DNA from: SVTX01 sp045659745
GTDB lineage: Bacteria > Bacillota > Clostridia > Oscillospirales > CAG-272
Length of the DNA: 33,702 nucleotides
Direction: 5' to 3'
Assembly: GCA_045659745.1 (NCBI GenBank)
Contig: JAZRCL010000068.1
Span: 1 to 33,702, forward strand
In this document: piece after piece, positions 8,403-15,541 of the stretch
Numbering within the stretch: position 1 is the first letter of the stretch
Layout of the letters: each line of letters begins with the position of its first letter
Notes under the pieces: generated by a model
Database searches by the model: none
Told to the model about the DNA's origin: nothing
The model's input: the letters and a program-made list of their open reading frames with translations, nothing else
Made by a program: the position numbers and the translations under genes

Positions 8403-9879
8403 ACAATCAACAACAATAATCTCTAAAGTTTGGGGTATGTGTGCACCGCTTCGCGATGATGGCGTATCTTACGGAGATTATCTTGAACAGCTTACATATC
8501 TCATCTTTCTGAAGATGTCGGATGAATATTCCAAGCCACCTTATAAGAAGATTACTGGTATTCCCGAGGGATATACGTGGTCGGATATGAATATGCTCAA
8601 AGGTGCAGAGCTTGAAGAACAGTACAAGAAAACGCTTGAAACATTGGCACAAAAAGGCGGCATTCTCGGTCAGATTTTCTCTCAGGCAAGTAATAAAATC
8701 AGCAATGCGGCGATTCTTTTCCGCATTGTGCAGATGATTGACAAAGAAAAATGGGTTTCTATGTCCTCTGATGTAAAGGGCGAAATCTACGAGGGATTAC
8801 TCCAAAAGAACGCGGAAGATATTAAGAGTGGTGCCGGTCAGTACTTCACGCCACGTCCCTTGATTCGTGCAATGGTTGAGTGTCTGCGCCCTGAACCGAA
8901 GAAAACCATTGCCGATCCTTGTTGTGGCTCGGGAGGTTTCTTCCTTGCCGCACAAGAATTTCTCACCAATCCCGAAAATTATACATTGGATAGAGAGCAG
9001 AAGGAATTTCTCAAAAACGAAACCTTCTACGGCAATGAGCTTGTTAAGACCACGTTCAAGATGGCTTTGATGAACCTCTATCTCCATAACATCGGTGATA
9101 TTTACGGTAACGTTCCCGTAACGCAGGGCGACTCGCTTTTGACCGATCCCGGTTATCGCGTGGACTATGTTCTCACAAATCCGCCTTTCGGTAAGAAATC
9201 ATCTATCACGATGACAAATGAAGAAGGCGAGGAAGAGGAAGAAGATCTCGTATATAACCGTCAGGATTTCTGGACGACAAGCTCCAACAAACAGCTTAAC
9301 TTTGTTCAGCATATCAATACGATTATGAAAGCAACGGGTAAGGCTGCGGTTGTCGTTCCCGACAACGTGCTCTTTGAGGGCGGAGCGGGTGAGACTGTAC
9401 GCCAGAAGTTGTTCCAGACAACAGATTTGCATACCATTCTCCGTCTGCCGACAGGTATATTTTATAAACCTGGCGTAAAGGCAAATGTTATTTTCTTTGA
9501 TAAAAAGCCTGCAAGCCCCGATAGACAGACAAAGGATATTTGGATTTATGATTTCCGTACCAATATCCACTTTACTCTCAAGCAGCACCCGATGAGTGAT
9601 GCTGATCTGCAAGATTTTATCGCTTGCTATAACCCCGAAAATCGGCACGAGCGCAAGGAAACTTGGTCGGAGCAGAATCCCGATGGACGTTGGCGCAAAT
9701 TCAGCGTGGACGAGATTTTGAAGCGTGACAAGACAAGCCTTGATATCTTTTGGATCAAAGACAAGTCTCTCGCTGACCTTGACAATCTTCCCGATCCCGA
9801 TGTGCTCGCAGATGATATTATTGATAATTTGCAGAGTGCTTTGGAAAGTTTTCAGGAATTGAAAAAGCAGTTGGATTGA
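8395..9879 (+). CDS. hsdM: Type I restriction enzyme modification subunit (HsdM)
   Basis: This is the N6-adenine DNA methyltransferase subunit; two copies join HsdS for modification and add HsdR for restriction. I chose the ATG at 8395 (494 residues, MSEQSTTIISKVWG) over a GTG 12 codons upstream because family members begin like this. Visible parts are the HsdM N-terminal helical domain, GQYFTPRPL at 148-156, SAM-binding motif I DPCCGSGGF at 174-182, and catalytic motif IV NPPF at 262-265. It overlaps the preceding gene by eight bases and is followed 12 bases later by a strong terminator, so it is the last gene of the operon. Being last and distant from hsdR is unusual; M-S-R or R-M-S orders are common. 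Confidence 0.96.
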   Translation: MSEQSTTIISKVWGMCAPLRDDGVSYGDYLEQLTYLIFLKMSDEYSKPPYKKITGIPEGYTWSDMNMLKGAELEEQYKKTLETLAQKGGILGQIFSQASNKISNAAILFRIVQMIDKEKWVSMSSDVKGEIYEGLLQKNAEDIKSGAGQYFTPRPLIRAMVECLRPEPKKTIADPCCGSGGFFLAAQEFLTNPENYTLDREQKEFLKNETFYGNELVKTTFKMALMNLYLHNIGDIYGNVPVTQGDSLLTDPGYRVDYVLTNPPFGKKSSITMTNEEGEEEEEDLVYNRQDFWTTSSNKQLNFVQHINTIMKATGKAAVVVPDNVLFEGGAGETVRQKLFQTTDLHTILRLPTGIFYKPGVKANVIFFDKKPASPDRQTKDIWIYDFRTNIHFTLKQHPMSDADLQDFIACYNPENRHERKETWSEQNPDGRWRKFSVDEILKRDKTSLDIFWIKDKSLADLDNLPDPDVLADDIIDNLQSALESFQELKKQLD

Positions 9880-9891
9880 TTCCATACGAAT

Positions 9892-9937
9892 AGCCGCTAT
9901 CAAAGCGTGATACACACGCCGCGATAGCGGCTTTTTC
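9892..9937 (+). terminator. Rho-independent terminator of the RM operon
   Basis: A perfect 10-bp stem (AGCCGCTATC 9892-9901 with GATAGCGGCT 9923-9932) is topped by a second 5-bp stem (GCGTG 9905-9909 with CACGC 9915-9919) and followed by TTTTTCC. Confidence 0.88.
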
Positions 9938-10010
9938 CTTAGAACGGTAATCTTTTCATATTGTGCGATTTTTAACCTCAATAATACAGCTATTGGACAC
10001 AATGGTAATT

Positions 10011-10055
10011 TTAATTGTTACGACCCCCTCCTATCCGTCATAATAATAGTGAAGG
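10011..10055 (+). promoter_or_regulatory. ECF-like promoter element, copy 1
   Basis: This copy has TTAATTGTTACGA, then 14 bases, then TCATAATAATAGTGA. The same two boxes at exactly the same spacing recur at 10674-10719, while the bases between are mostly different, as in a promoter. TGTTAC resembles an ECF sigma -35 box and CGTC, which leads into the second box, resembles the ECF -10. It lies 44 bases before the gene at 10099. A short hairpin (AGGCT/AGCCT, about 10053-10068) follows. Confidence 0.55.
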
Positions 10056-10098
10056 CTTATAACAGCCTAATAAATACACAAATGGAGGAAACAAAACA

Positions 10099-10554
10099 AT
10101 GAAAGAAACAAAAAACAACATGAACAGCAACATCGACTTTGAGCAGGGATACAACCGATGCCCTGCGTGCGGACGAAAAGCACAGGATATTATGTCGGGA
10201 GACATATATTATGTTGGCTGTCCTTACTGTGGTATGCGCAATGGTGTAAGCACGTTGGTCGAAGAAGAATTGACCGATGACATTAAGGGAAAAATGCGCA
10301 CCGGTTGGAACCAAAAGGTACTTAAAAGCTTTTTTGAGCCCGAGGCGCTGGAGGTGATTGACCTTAGCATCGGAGGTTATGTTCTCACGACAATGGAGGA
10401 TGGGCATATCGCACATACCGCAGAGACGATGCAAGAAGTCATGCGATATCTCGACTTAGTCGGTGACGATAAGAGCTACGGAATATATCTGCACATCGAA
10501 GGTACGTTGCAGTATATTGGCTCGACATTTCTCGTCTGGCTTATCAAGCAATAA
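10099..10554 (+). CDS. Lar-like double-knuckle zinc protein
   Basis: This is a 151-residue protein. The N-terminal 60 residues have CPACGRKAQDI, then YYVGCPYCGMRNG, and a conserved-looking WNQK about 30 residues on. That order (CPxCG - VxCxxCG - WN) is the pattern of the Lar restriction-alleviation/Com zinc proteins of phages. The C-terminal 80 residues are of unknown type. A good ribosome site (TGGAGG) precedes the ATG. It is a single-gene unit between an ECF-like promoter and its own terminator, directly after the restriction operon. Control of restriction is an attractive but unproven idea; a generic zinc-finger regulator is the alternative. Confidence 0.6.
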   Translation: MKETKNNMNSNIDFEQGYNRCPACGRKAQDIMSGDIYYVGCPYCGMRNGVSTLVEEELTDDIKGKMRTGWNQKVLKSFFEPEALEVIDLSIGGYVLTTMEDGHIAHTAETMQEVMRYLDLVGDDKSYGIYLHIEGTLQYIGSTFLVWLIKQ

Positions 10555-10591
10555 CTTGAAAAGTAAAACTAAACAATGACGGCAACTAGAT

Positions 10592-10632
10592 GCCCCTCTC
10601 AAAAGAGAGGGGCGTTCTTCTTCTTCTTTGTT
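10592..10632 (+). terminator. Rho-independent terminator
   Basis: A perfect 9-bp stem, GCCCCTCTC (10592-10600) with GAGAGGGGC (10605-10613), AAAA loop, followed by a T-rich tail. It closes the Lar-like gene 38 bases upstream. Confidence 0.85.
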
Positions 10633-10673
10633 TTTCGCGGCAGGTAATGCCACATTGTGATCGCGTTTGCACA

Positions 10674-10719
10674 TTAAATGTTACGAGCATACTTCATCCA
10701 TCATAATAATAGTGAGAGG
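10674..10719 (+). promoter_or_regulatory. ECF-like promoter element, copy 2
   Basis: TTAAATGTTACGA - 14 bases - TCATAATAATAGTGA, the same boxes and spacing as at 10011-10055. It precedes a purine-rich leader and the unannotated stretch up to the recombinase at 11033. Confidence 0.55.
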
Positions 10720-10726
10720 GGATACA

Positions 10727-10846
10727 ATGATGGAGAAAAAAAGATGGGGAGTGGAAAGAGGAAAGAATGATGGAGAATGTAGAAGAAAGAAGGAAGGAGA
10801 AAAAAGACAAGAGAGACGGTTACTCGGGAATAACATGACCGAGTAA
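10727..10846 (+). CDS. Possible 39-residue very basic peptide gene
   Basis: The frame runs ATG ATG GAG ... GAG TAA, beginning 8 bases after an AGGGG ribosome-site candidate and 13 bases after the ECF-like element. The product would be about half Lys/Arg/Glu with no hydrophobic segment. The DNA is almost pure purine for 80 bases, which by itself avoids stops, so chance is a real alternative. The region's end also forms a TTACTCGG/CCGAGTAA hairpin (10820-10846). Confidence 0.25.
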   Translation: MMEKKRWGVERGKNDGECRRKKEGEKRQERRLLGNNMTE

Positions 10847-11032
10847 ACGGCTATCAAGGTCTAAATGGGGGAAAACAATAGTCTATTATATAGAAATTTT
10901 TGAAAAATCGCTATATAAAAACGGAAATTCCACCCAACGCGCTATGCGCAAGGCAGTCCTACCGTGCCATTATATCAGGTGGGGATGTATTAACTTTAAC
11001 ACTAAAATTTCTTATATAACAGGAGGTACATT
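10847..11032. other. Intergenic region: dyad site and folded-RNA candidate
   Basis: With the preceding stretch from 10555 this is the longest part of the window without a secure gene. It holds a 33-bp near-palindrome at 10886-10918 (TTATATAG ... CTATATAA with inner ATTTTT/AAAAAT). A nested set of three stems follows at 10930-10982, then a possible promoter (TTAACT - 17 - TATATA) just before the AGGAGG of the recombinase gene. Confidence 0.45.
10930..10982 (+). ncRNA. Candidate three-stem structured RNA
   Basis: CCACC (10930-10934) can pair with GGTGG (10978-10982) and encloses two local hairpins: GCGC-TAT-GCGC (10939-10949) and GGCA...TGCC (10952-10968). The junction segments are short. It does not match any riboswitch or ribozyme I can recall. 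It may be an RNA leader of the recombinase gene, or a recombinase/DNA-binding site. Confidence 0.25.
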
Positions 11033-12064
11033 ATGGGCAGAAAGAAACCCGCAAAATCACTTAAACAACAGGTCAAGGAGTGCCTTGACTCCAAACTCGC
11101 GATAGGGAGGAGCAAATACGTTGCCAAGCTTGCCGGAACGTGTGGCAACTACATATTCTCGTGGGACACGTACAGAAGTTACCTAAAGCATTGCTGCTAC
11201 TTCGTCCGTTGGTCCAAGGAACAGCCGATAGACCCCATCCTCGGCCACAAGCCTCGCACAATTGAGGAGTGTCGTATATTTGCGGAGCGGTGGATTCAGG
11301 ACGGTATTGATAGGGGCTTGTCTGCTTATACTCTTAAGCTTCAGTTGTCTGCGCTTGCAAAGCTCTATGGTTGCAAAACCACAGATTTTGACATCACGAC
11401 ACCCGCGAGAAAGCGCAAAAACATCAAAAGAAGCCGCGGAAACGCAGCAAGGGACAAGCACTTCAGTGTGGTAAATAACAAGGATCTCATAACGTTCTGC
11501 AAGTGCACCGGGCTTCGTCGCGCCGAGCTTGCGCAGATTCGCGGAACGGATCTTATCAAACACGAGGGCAGACTCTGTCTTGATATTGAACGTGGCACTA
11601 AGGGTGGCAGACTCAGGATCTCGCCTATTATTGGGTCCTCGGAGGAGATCGAAACGGTCAAAAAGCTCTGCTCCAAAGCGGGTGACGGTAAAGTGTTTCC
11701 CAAACCTACCGAGAATGCGGATATTCACTCGTATCGCGCGGAATATGCCACCAGAATCTATAACGCGTGTAAAAGGGAATTTAGTGAATACAAGAATGAG
11801 CGTCTTATCGTATATAAAAATAAAGTAGTAGATTCGTACATGACGTCAAACGGCAGGCGCAACGTCAAGCGCTTTGCTCACCTTTATTTTGAGGAGGGCG
11901 GCAGAAAAAGAATGCTCCCGGGATACCGCGACGTATCCGGCGCATATTACTGTCGCAGTGACCTCAAGGGCGTATGCTACGATCGCAGGGCGCTTTTCGA
12001 GGCGTCACAGGCTCTTGGGCACAATAGGGAGACAGTCGTTGCTGATCATTACATATGGGCTTAG
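11033..12064 (+). CDS. Divergent tyrosine recombinase with catalytic-domain insertion
   Basis: This 343-residue site-specific recombinase has its N-terminal helical core-binding domain at about 40-125. Catalytic residues are Arg162 (GLRRAEL), Lys190 (TKGGR), His232-x-x-Arg235 (HSYR), His330 (LGHNR) and the nucleophile candidate Tyr340, three residues from the C-terminus (ADHYIWA). The distance from the HxxR box to the GH box is about 98 residues, against some 20-25 in standard Int/XerC proteins, so about 75 extra residues (Lys/Arg-rich, about 245-325) are inserted. AGGAGG precedes the ATG. It is distinct from the integrase at 12506; it may resolve, invert or regulate DNA of the same element. 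Substrate unknown. Confidence 0.82.
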   Translation: MGRKKPAKSLKQQVKECLDSKLAIGRSKYVAKLAGTCGNYIFSWDTYRSYLKHCCYFVRWSKEQPIDPILGHKPRTIEECRIFAERWIQDGIDRGLSAYTLKLQLSALAKLYGCKTTDFDITTPARKRKNIKRSRGNAARDKHFSVVNNKDLITFCKCTGLRRAELAQIRGTDLIKHEGRLCLDIERGTKGGRLRISPIIGSSEEIETVKKLCSKAGDGKVFPKPTENADIHSYRAEYATRIYNACKREFSEYKNERLIVYKNKVVDSYMTSNGRRNVKRFAHLYFEEGGRKRMLPGYRDVSGAYYCRSDLKGVCYDRRALFEASQALGHNRETVVADHYIWA

Positions 12065-12223
12065 AGGAGGGAAAAATCCAAATAAGGCAAAATTGAACGG
12101 TTTTTTCGTTTCAAAATGCATAATTATAGTAGAAGCAAAAAACAAAACAATCATCGGACAATTTACAAAAAAACAAAACAAACGGAATAGCTTCGAGTTT
12201 AGAAGGAAGGAGACATATCTGTT

Positions 12224-12421
12224 ATGGCAGAAAAAGTGGCAATCAAGGATAAGATGACACTTACCGTGCGCGAGGCGGCAGAATATAGCAACATTGGAAT
12301 CAACAAGCTCGACAGCATGTTGCGTGAGCCCAACTGTCCGTTTGTTTTGTTTGTTGGGTCGAAAAAGCTTGTCAAGCGCAAAGCTTTTGAAACATTCATT
12401 GAAAAAACTTTGGTAATTTGA
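12224..12421 (+). CDS. xis: Tn916-type excisionase (Xis)
   Basis: This 65-residue winged-helix DNA-binding protein has the MerR/HTH_17-like pattern LTVREAAEYSNIGINKLDSML followed by a wing and a basic C-terminus. Length matches Tn916 Xis (67 residues). Such proteins bend DNA at attachment sites and bias the integrase toward excision. It sits directly upstream of the integrase gene, as in Tn916-family elements. GAAGGAGA precedes the ATG by about 12 bases, slightly long. Confidence 0.85.
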   Translation: MAEKVAIKDKMTLTVREAAEYSNIGINKLDSMLREPNCPFVLFVGSKKLVKRKAFETFIEKTLVI

Positions 12422-12432
12422 ATGGCAAGGGG

Positions 12433-12461
12433 TTGCAAAAAAGGGGTTAATATGATATAAT
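12433..12461 (+). promoter_or_regulatory. Sigma-A promoter of the integrase gene
   Basis: TTGCAA (12433-12438), 17-base spacer, TATAAT (12456-12461), 44 bases before the integrase ATG. It lies between xis and int, so int can be expressed separately. Confidence 0.75.
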
Positions 12462-12505
12462 AAGATGTTATATTGGCTCCTTTTGCACACCGGAAAGGAG
12501 TAAAT

Positions 12506-13681
12506 ATGGGAAAAGATTTAAAAGGTAAAGAAATTGGAAAGGGAATTTGCCAAAAAAAAGATGGCAAGTACCTGGCAAGGTTTGTTGGACGAAGCGGAAA
12601 ACGTGTTGAAAAATGCTTCAATTCTGTTCCTGAGGCGAGAAATTGGCTAAGTGAAGCGCAGTACGCAGACAAGCATTCGCGCACGCCGGCTTTGGCGGAG
12701 ATGACCACCGATGAGTGGTTTGAGTTGTGGATTCAAACCGTTTCCGGTGGACTGGCGCCTAACACGGTGAGAAACTATCGTGAACGCTACACAAAAGATG
12801 CTCACGGCATTATTGGCAGATTAAAATTGAGTGACGTCAGACAGATTCACTGTCAGATGATTTTCAAAAATATGGAAGATCATTATGCGGGGTCGACGAT
12901 GCGCCAGACATATATTATGCTTGGCTCAATGTTCAAGGCCGCAAGGATGAACGATATGATTGATAAGCATCCTCTTGATAACGTCAAAATACCTAAGCCC
13001 GTGAAGGCTGTGGATGACATCAATTTTCTTACTCTCAGCGAGCAGAAAAAGTTTTTGGTTGCAGCCAAGCGCACTCGCAACTATCGTCAGTATGCTCTCT
13101 TGCTTGAGACGGGTCTTCGTACAGGGGAGATGGTTGGTCTTACATGGGACATGGTTGACCTTGAAAATAGGACTCTTACCGTTAATAAAACGCTTGAGTA
13201 CAGGTACAAAGTGGGCTATTGGAGAGCCGGGCCTCCCAAATCATTATCTAGCTACCGCACGATTCCTCTTACCAAGAAAGCTTATGCTATTCTTGAGGAG
13301 CTTTATGAAGAACGCAGTACAAGAAAAGAGTCACCTGAGTTATCCCAGATTCTTGAATTCATGGATCTGAGATCGGGCAAGGAAGATTACTTTTGCATGC
13401 GTGATCTGGTTTTTGTTAACTTCAGAACAGGGATGCCTACCAAAAACAGTGCTTATGACACACATTTGGATAAGATTTGTGAAAAGGCAGAGATCAAGCA
13501 CATATCCATGCACTCTCTTCGTCACACGTATGCCACAAGGGCTATTGAACGCAACGTGCATCCCAAGGTCTTACAGAAATTGCTTGGACATTCAAATCTT
13601 CAAACTACTATGGACAGATACGTACACGTGTCGGCAGAATCCATGTTGGATGCGGTGAGACAATTTGAAGAAAATGCGTAA
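12506..13681 (+). CDS. int: Tn916-type tyrosine integrase
   Basis: This 391-residue integrase catalyses integration and, with Xis, excision of the element. I chose the ATG at 12506, preceded by GGAAAGGAG, rather than an in-frame TTG at 12473. Residues about 8-55 form the three-stranded arm-binding domain (GKYLARFVGRSGKRVEKCF), about 70-160 the SAM-like core-binding domain, and the rest the catalytic domain: TGLRTGE (Arg), HSLRHTY (HxxR), LGHSNLQTTMDRYVH (His and Tyr nucleophile). The gene is the last of the element and is followed by repeats likely to be its arm-binding sites. It abuts core chromosomal genes, so the element's right end is here. Confidence 0.95.
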   Translation: MGKDLKGKEIGKGICQKKDGKYLARFVGRSGKRVEKCFNSVPEARNWLSEAQYADKHSRTPALAEMTTDEWFELWIQTVSGGLAPNTVRNYRERYTKDAHGIIGRLKLSDVRQIHCQMIFKNMEDHYAGSTMRQTYIMLGSMFKAARMNDMIDKHPLDNVKIPKPVKAVDDINFLTLSEQKKFLVAAKRTRNYRQYALLLETGLRTGEMVGLTWDMVDLENRTLTVNKTLEYRYKVGYWRAGPPKSLSSYRTIPLTKKAYAILEELYEERSTRKESPELSQILEFMDLRSGKEDYFCMRDLVFVNFRTGMPTKNSAYDTHLDKICEKAEIKHISMHSLRHTYATRAIERNVHPKVLQKLLGHSNLQTTMDRYVHVSAESMLDAVRQFEENA

Positions 13682-13730
13682 ATTTTTTTGCGTATAAAAA
13701 ATGAAACAACATTAAAACACCGAAAATTAC

Positions 13731-13752
13731 AAAATGGTGTAAAAATGGTGTA
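13731..13752 (+). repeat. Integrase arm-type repeats at the element's right end
   Basis: Two tandem copies of AAAATGGTGTA (13731-13741 and 13742-13752). A related inverted AACACCG lies about 15 bases upstream. Repeats of this sort just past int are the usual arm sites of Tn916-like integrases. Confidence 0.6.
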
Positions 13753-13796
13753 TGAAAAATTAAAAACCCTTGAAAATAAAGGAGAATGAGAACATT

Positions 13797-14891
13797 ATGA
13801 AATTAGGTATAGTAGGACTTCCTAACGTAGGAAAGTCAACACTTTTCAACGCATTGACTAACGCGGGCGCGGAGTCCGCAAATTATCCCTTCTGCACGAT
13901 AGAGCCCAACGTGGGCGTGGTGACGGTGCCTGACAGCCGTCTTGACGTGCTTGCGAAGATGTACGACCCCAAAAAGTACACACCCGCGATAATTCAGTTC
14001 GTTGATATTGCAGGTCTTGTTAAGGGCGCGGCGCAGGGCGAGGGACTTGGAAACAAGTTTCTTTCCAACATCCGCGAGTGTGACGCGATAATTCACGTTG
14101 TTCGTTGCTTTGAGGACGACAATATCATTCACGTTGACGGAAGCGTAAATCCGCTCCGCGACATTGAGACCATAAATATGGAGCTTATTTTCTCGGATAT
14201 GGAGATGGTAGAGCGCCGTATCGACAGAACCAAAAAGGCTATGAAGGGCGACAAGACGTTAGCCTCCGAGCTGGAGCTTTTCGAGCGCATTCACGCAACT
14301 CTTGAAGAAGGTCTTTGCGCTAGAACGATGACGCTGACCGAGGACGAGAGAGCTTGTCTTTACGACACGCCTCTGCTTACGATGAAGCCCGTAATTTACG
14401 TTGCAAACGTCTCCGAGGACGAGGCGGCAAGCGAGCCTGTGGACAATGCAGCTTACATGGCAGTCAAGGAGTTTGCAAAGACAGAGAACTCCGAGCTTAT
14501 TGCGGTATGCGCGGGCATCGAGTCCGAGATAGCAGAGCTTGACGCGGATGAAAAGGCGATGTTCCTTGAGGATATGGGAATTGCCGAGAGCGGTCTTGAC
14601 AAGCTCATAAAGGCGTCCTACTCCTTGCTTGGACTTATCAGCTACCTCACGGCAGGACCCGAGGAGGTAAGAGCTTGGACTATCACAAAGGGAACAAAAG
14701 CGCCCCAGGCGGCTGGAAAGATACACAGTGACTTTGAGCGCGGCTTTATTCGCGCCGAGGTTATCGCGTTTGACGACCTCGTGTCCTGCGGCAATATGGT
14801 TGCTGCAAAGGAAGCGGGACTCGTTCGCTCCGAGGGCAAGGAATACATTATGAAGGACGGAGACATAGTTCTCTTCAGATTTAACGTATGA
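13797..14891 (+). CDS. ychF: Redox-regulated ATPase YchF
   Basis: This 364-residue OBG-family P-loop protein hydrolyses ATP rather than GTP and is associated with ribosomes and stress response. It shows the G1 loop GLPNVGKST (residues 6-14), DIAGLVKGA (G3), the degenerate NVSE in place of NKxD (hallmark of the family), and the C-terminal TGS-like domain (TITKGTKAPQAAGKIHSDFE). The ATG at 13797 is used because MKLGIVGLPNVG is the family N-terminus. AAAGGAG lies 10-16 bases upstream. The start lies only 45 bases from the element's arm repeats. It overlaps trmB by four bases (ATGA). Confidence 0.97.
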   Translation: MKLGIVGLPNVGKSTLFNALTNAGAESANYPFCTIEPNVGVVTVPDSRLDVLAKMYDPKKYTPAIIQFVDIAGLVKGAAQGEGLGNKFLSNIRECDAIIHVVRCFEDDNIIHVDGSVNPLRDIETINMELIFSDMEMVERRIDRTKKAMKGDKTLASELELFERIHATLEEGLCARTMTLTEDERACLYDTPLLTMKPVIYVANVSEDEAASEPVDNAAYMAVKEFAKTENSELIAVCAGIESEIAELDADEKAMFLEDMGIAESGLDKLIKASYSLLGLISYLTAGPEEVRAWTITKGTKAPQAAGKIHSDFERGFIRAEVIAFDDLVSCGNMVAAKEAGLVRSEGKEYIMKDGDIVLFRFNV

Positions 14892-15541
14892 GAATGAGAA
14901 AAAAGAAGCACGGCGCAGAGAGAATCGCGGCGTGCGCAGAAATACTTATAGAAAACCCCACGTCCCTCAAGGACGACCCCCAAGCGCCTTTCTCCGACAA
15001 AGAAAAGCTGCTTTGTCTTGAGATAGGCTGCGGAAAGGGAAACTTTGCAGTTGGAACTGCGGCGGCAGAGCATAACATAAACCTTATTTCTATGGAAAAG
15101 GTGCCTGACGTGTGCTGTATTGCGCTGGAGAAGGCTATGGCGTGCAAGGAAACAAGACCCGACAATCTCCGCTTCATTATTGGCGACGCGGCAAATCTTG
15201 AGGATTGGTTTCCGCCACACAGTCTTGACAGAATATATCTCAATTTCAGCGATCCGTGGCCCAAGGCAGGACATGCAAAGAGACGTTTGACTCACAGAAT
15301 TTTTCTTGAAAGATATAAAAATCTCTTAAAAGTCGGCGGAGAGCTGATATTCAAGACCGACAACGCGGGACTTTTTGACTTTTCGCTTGAGGAATTTGAG
15401 GCGTTTGGACTTGAAATGGTCTGGATGACGCGTGATCTTCACAACTCGGAGCGCGCGGCGACAAACGTTATGACAGAATACGAAAAGAACTTCTCCGAAA
15501 AGGGATTTTCCATTTGTTCAGCTATAGTGAGGTTTAACTGA
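14888..15541 (+). CDS. trmB: tRNA (guanine-N7-)-methyltransferase TrmB
   Basis: This 217-residue SAM-dependent enzyme makes m7G46 in tRNA. SAM-binding LEIGCGKGNF (about 46-55), the signature NFSDPWPKAGHAKRRL (about 119-134) and FKTDN are all present, and the length is standard. The start overlaps the ychF stop (ATGA) and its stop shares one base with truB, so it belongs to a translationally coupled operon. Confidence 0.96.
   Translation: MRMRKKKHGAERIAACAEILIENPTSLKDDPQAPFSDKEKLLCLEIGCGKGNFAVGTAAAEHNINLISMEKVPDVCCIALEKAMACKETRPDNLRFIIGDAANLEDWFPPHSLDRIYLNFSDPWPKAGHAKRRLTHRIFLERYKNLLKVGGELIFKTDNAGLFDFSLEEFEAFGLEMVWMTRDLHNSERAATNVMTEYEKNFSEKGFSICSAIVRFN

Larger units (their letters stand above)
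1..13790. mobile_element. Right part of an integrative element carrying a defence island
   Basis: Integrase, excisionase, arm-type repeats and a second recombinase lie at the right end next to the ychF operon; the restriction genes fill the rest. The left end and any conjugation genes would be before the window. The exact right boundary is unknown; the integration core should lie in 13753-13790, between the arm repeats and the ychF start. Confidence 0.7.

Noticed and set aside
9199..10002. Leftward open frame overlapping hsdM and its terminator
   Set aside because: It runs antisense through hsdM and the terminator hairpin, with no recognisable domain and no promoter.
10820..10846. TTACTCGG/CCGAGTAA hairpin as a terminator
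   Set aside because: The 8-bp stem is not followed by a T run on either strand.
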